From Thermoplasmata archaeon (GTDB lineage: Archaea > Thermoplasmatota > Thermoplasmata > Lutacidiplasmatales > UBA184), in NCBI GenBank assembly GCA_027315165.1, contig DAHUYN010000019.1:1-32419 (forward strand): a stretch of 32,419 nucleotides of DNA, written 5' to 3'. Position 1 is the first letter of the stretch. Each line of letters opens with the position of its first letter. Under the pieces are notes generated by a model, which saw nothing but the letters and a program-made list of their open reading frames with translations, made no database searches and had not been told where the DNA came from. Both the position numbers and the translations under genes were made by a program. Positions 30,410-32,419 of the stretch are shown piece by piece.

Positions 30410-32419
30410 CTACGTGAACTTCACACGGAACAGGTGGCCCGTCCCCGCGATCGTGAACGTGCCGGTCGAGGGCGTCGCGGTGAACCCGGTGGAGCTCACC
30501 GTGAACGTGTAGGTTCCGTTCGGCAGGTGGAAGGCGATGCTCGTGGCGGTCGAGCTGATCGTCGTCGAGCCGATCGTGACCTTCCACGACGTCCCGGTCG
30601 GGAGGCCCGTCTCGGAGAACGTCACGAGGTAGCGGACCTGTGTGAAGCGGACGGAGACCTTGACGAACGTGCCGCTCACGGTGACCGTCCCGTGGTAGGC
30701 GCTGCCGAGGATGTGCCAGCCCGCGACGTTCGCGATCGAGTAGGCGTACGTTCCGTTCGGGACCAGGAAGGAGAGCCTCGCCGACGTCGTCGTGATCGTC
30801 GTCGCCCCGAGGGTCACGCTCCAGGACGTGCCCGCCGGCAGGCCCGTCTCGGAGAAGATGACAAGGTAACGGACCTGCGAGAACGTCATCGAGACCGTCG
30901 TGCCGGCGCCGTTGAGGGTCAGCGTCCCCGAGTAGTGCCCCGACGAGAGGTGCCAGCCCGAGACGTCCGCGACCGTGTAGCCGACGGTCCCGTTCGGCGC
31001 CTCGAAGACGATCGTGCTCGTCGTCGAGGAGAGCGTCGTCGCACCGAGCGTCACGCTCCAGCTCGTCCCCGAGGGGAGGCCGCTCTCCGAGAAGGTCACG
31101 GCGTAGGTGACCTCCGTGTAGGCGAGCGTCGACGCGAGGGCGCCGCCCGAGACCGCGAGGGATCCGGCGTAGGCCATCGAGCCCTGGTGCCAGCCCGAGA
31201 GGTCCGCGATCGCGTAGCTGTACGTCCCGTTCGGCTCCGAGGCGAACGTCAGCGTGTCCACGCCGCCGTCCGTCGTCCGGTTGAGGGTGGTGCCGTCGAA
31301 CGTCACGCTCCAGTTCTGGCCGGCGGGAAGGCCGGACTCGGAGAACGTCACCGCGTAGGTCACCTGGTTGTACGTGACCCCCTCCGAGAGGGCCCCGCCG
31401 CTCACCGCGAGCGCGCCCGCGTACGGGAGGGTCGCCTCGTGCCAGCCCGAGACGTCGGTGATCGCGTAGGCGTAGGTCCCGTTCGGCTCCGACGCGAACG
31501 AGAGCGTGTCGACGCCGCCGTCCGTCAGCAGGCTCAGAGCCGTCCCGTTGAACGTCACCGTCCAGGTGAGCCCGGACGGCAGGCCCGACTCGCTGAACGA
31601 GACCCCGTAGGTCACCTGGGCGAACGTGAGCGAGACCGTCGCGCCCGCCGCCGAGATCCCCTGCGTGCCCGAGTAGCTGCCGCCCGACAGGTGCCAGCCC
31701 GACACATCCGCGATCGAGTAGGCGTAGCTCCCGTTCGGCTCCTGGAACGTGATCGTGCTCGTCGTCGACGACAGTGTCGACACGCCGACCGTGGCGCTCC
31801 ACGAGGTCCCGCTCGGGAGTCCGCTCTCCGAGAACACGAGCGCGTACGTCACCTGGCCGAAGGTCAGGTCCGTCGCGACGTCACCGCCGGCGACGGTGAG
31901 GGATCCCGAGTACGACCCCGTGGTCAGGTGCCAGCCGGGCACGTCCGCGACCGAGTAGCTGTACGTCCCGTTCGGACCGGTGAAGGCGATCGTGCCGGTT
32001 GTCGACGAGAGCGTCGTCGCGCCGAGCGTGACGCTCCAGCTGGTCGCGCTCGGGAGTCCCGTCTCGACGAACGAGAGCGAGTAGTTCACCTGCTGGAAGA
32101 CGAGGGGGAGGTTCACCGCGGCCCCGTTCACGTTCACGGTGCCGGCATAGCTGCCCGAGCTGAGGTGCCAGCCCGGCACATCCGCGACCGAGTAGCTGAG
32201 CGTTCCGTTGGGCTCGTTGAACCCGATGGCGCTGCTCGTCGAGGTCGAGGTCGTCGCACCGAGCGTGACGGACCAGGAGGTCCCGCCGGGAAGGCCGGTC
32301 TCGGAGAACGTCACCGCGTAGAGCACCTGCGTGTAGCTCAACGCGACCGAGAGCCCGGCGCCGGCGACCGCGAGGCTGCCCGAGTACGGCAGCGTCGCCT
32401 CGTGCCAGCCCGAGAGGTC
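30410..32419 (-). CDS. C-terminal part of a large secreted repeat protein
   Basis: The frame is open from the window end (32419) to TAG at 30410-30412, so 669 residues of a longer protein are visible and its start lies outside. The visible part is one incomplete and eight consecutive beta-rich repeats, each beginning YxVxFSESGLPSGTSWSV and passing through PNGTYxYxVADVSGWH. No cysteine and no membrane anchor occur; the protein ends in HLFRVKFT. Repeats of this type are familiar from secreted Thermoplasmata and Sulfolobales proteins, including thermopsin-like proteases, so it is probably a surface or secreted adhesin, S-layer-associated protein or protease extension. NxT/S sequons recur. The TTG at 32341 is inside a repeat and is not the start. 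Confidence 0.88.
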   Translation of the reverse strand, partial: DLSGWHEATLPYSGSLAVAGAGLSVALSYTQVLYAVTFSETGLPGGTSWSVTLGATTSTSTSSAIGFNEPNGTLSYSVADVPGWHLSSGSYAGTVNVNGAAVNLPLVFQQVNYSLSFVETGLPSATSWSVTLGATTLSSTTGTIAFTGPNGTYSYSVADVPGWHLTTGSYSGSLTVAGGDVATDLTFGQVTYALVFSESGLPSGTSWSATVGVSTLSSTTSTITFQEPNGSYAYSIADVSGWHLSGGSYSGTQGISAAGATVSLTFAQVTYGVSFSESGLPSGLTWTVTFNGTALSLLTDGGVDTLSFASEPNGTYAYAITDVSGWHEATLPYAGALAVSGGALSEGVTYNQVTYAVTFSESGLPAGQNWSVTFDGTTLNRTTDGGVDTLTFASEPNGTYSYAIADLSGWHQGSMAYAGSLAVSGGALASTLAYTEVTYAVTFSESGLPSGTSWSVTLGATTLSSTTSTIVFEAPNGTVGYTVADVSGWHLSSGHYSGTLTLNGAGTTVSMTFSQVRYLVIFSETGLPAGTSWSVTLGATTITTTSARLSFLVPNGTYAYSIANVAGWHILGSAYHGTVTVSGTFVKVSVRFTQVRYLVTFSETGLPTGTSWKVTIGSTTISSTATSIAFHLPNGTYTFTVSSTGFTATPSTGTFTIAGTGHLFRVKFT
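30413..32320 (-). repeat. Eight tandem protein repeats in two length classes
   Basis: Unit boundaries (minus-strand order): 32320-32084, 32083-31847, 31846-31610 (79 residues each), 31609-31358 and 31357-31106 (84 residues, with an inserted TDGGVDTL and FASEPNGTY), 31105-30869 and 30868-30632 (79), and a terminal 73-residue unit 30631-30413 that lacks the SGWH motif. The incomplete unit at the window edge ends in the style of the 84-residue class. DNA identity is lower than protein similarity, so the array is not freshly duplicated. Confidence 0.85.

Noticed and set aside
30413-32320. Tandem repeats considered as a CRISPR array or DNA satellite
   Set aside because: Units are 237 or 252 bp, in frame, diverged in DNA but conserved in protein, with no spacer structure.

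Overview
This is a GC-rich stretch of an archaeal chromosome, most likely from an uncultured high-GC Thermoplasmata (Thermoplasmatota) lineage. The evidence is archaeal throughout: a Gar1-TFB pair, the ribosomal/translation cluster S19e-PDCD5-L39e-L31e-aIF6, ribosomal protein S17e, a TrmB-type regulator, archaeal-type coaD and glmM, and TATA boxes of the form CCTTTAATAC placed about 26-30 bp before start codons, as expected for leaderless mRNAs. Secreted PKD-repeat proteins and repeats of the FSESGLPSGTSW type also fit Thermoplasmata. No rRNA, tRNA, CRISPR array, insertion sequence or integrase was seen.

Layout. 1-1290: two helical proteins of unknown role, the first cut by the window edge. 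1297-3290: tandem promoters, gar1, tfb, then purN. 3282-5239 (minus): an operon of a MobA/MocA-like nucleotidyltransferase, an XdhC/CoxI maturation protein and a ParB-fold protein of the serine-kinase (SerK) type. 5307-7326: the translation cluster, driven with the minus operon from one shared TTTAAA box. 7338-7562 (minus): rps17e. 7776-14003: three tightly spaced genes for a vWA protein, a P-loop GTPase and a 1152-residue protein with a possible GAP1-like N-terminus and a very long coiled coil, followed by a TrmB-type regulator (14262-15377). 15454-18697: a small zinc-ribbon membrane protein, coaD with an extra C-terminal domain, two small conserved proteins and a site-2 protease. 18710-20190 (minus): Trm-G10-like tRNA methyltransferase and Mut7-C protein; 20254-21651: glmM-like phosphohexomutase.

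From 21648 to the end everything is on the minus strand and is about the cell surface: a PKD-transmembrane-winged-helix protein, a four-PKD membrane protein, a Gly/Ser-rich membrane protein, then an operon of a CuA-type cupredoxin fused to six PKD domains, a seven-helix membrane protein and a zinc-ribbon/RnfD-NqrB-like membrane protein, and finally the C-terminal part of a large secreted protein made of 79- and 84-residue repeats.

The strongest candidates for undescribed systems are (1) the CuA-PKD / 7TM / RnfD-like operon, which looks like a surface redox module, (2) the vWA-GTPase-coiled-coil cassette, which resembles the ternary GTPase-centred conflict systems predicted in bacteria, and (3) a conserved promoter/operator architecture placed identically before the CuA operon and the Gly/Ser-rich surface gene, which suggests common control. 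A membrane-tethered winged-helix protein encoded 3 kb from a site-2 protease hints at regulated intramembrane proteolysis. All functional links between genes are inferences from sequence and gene order.
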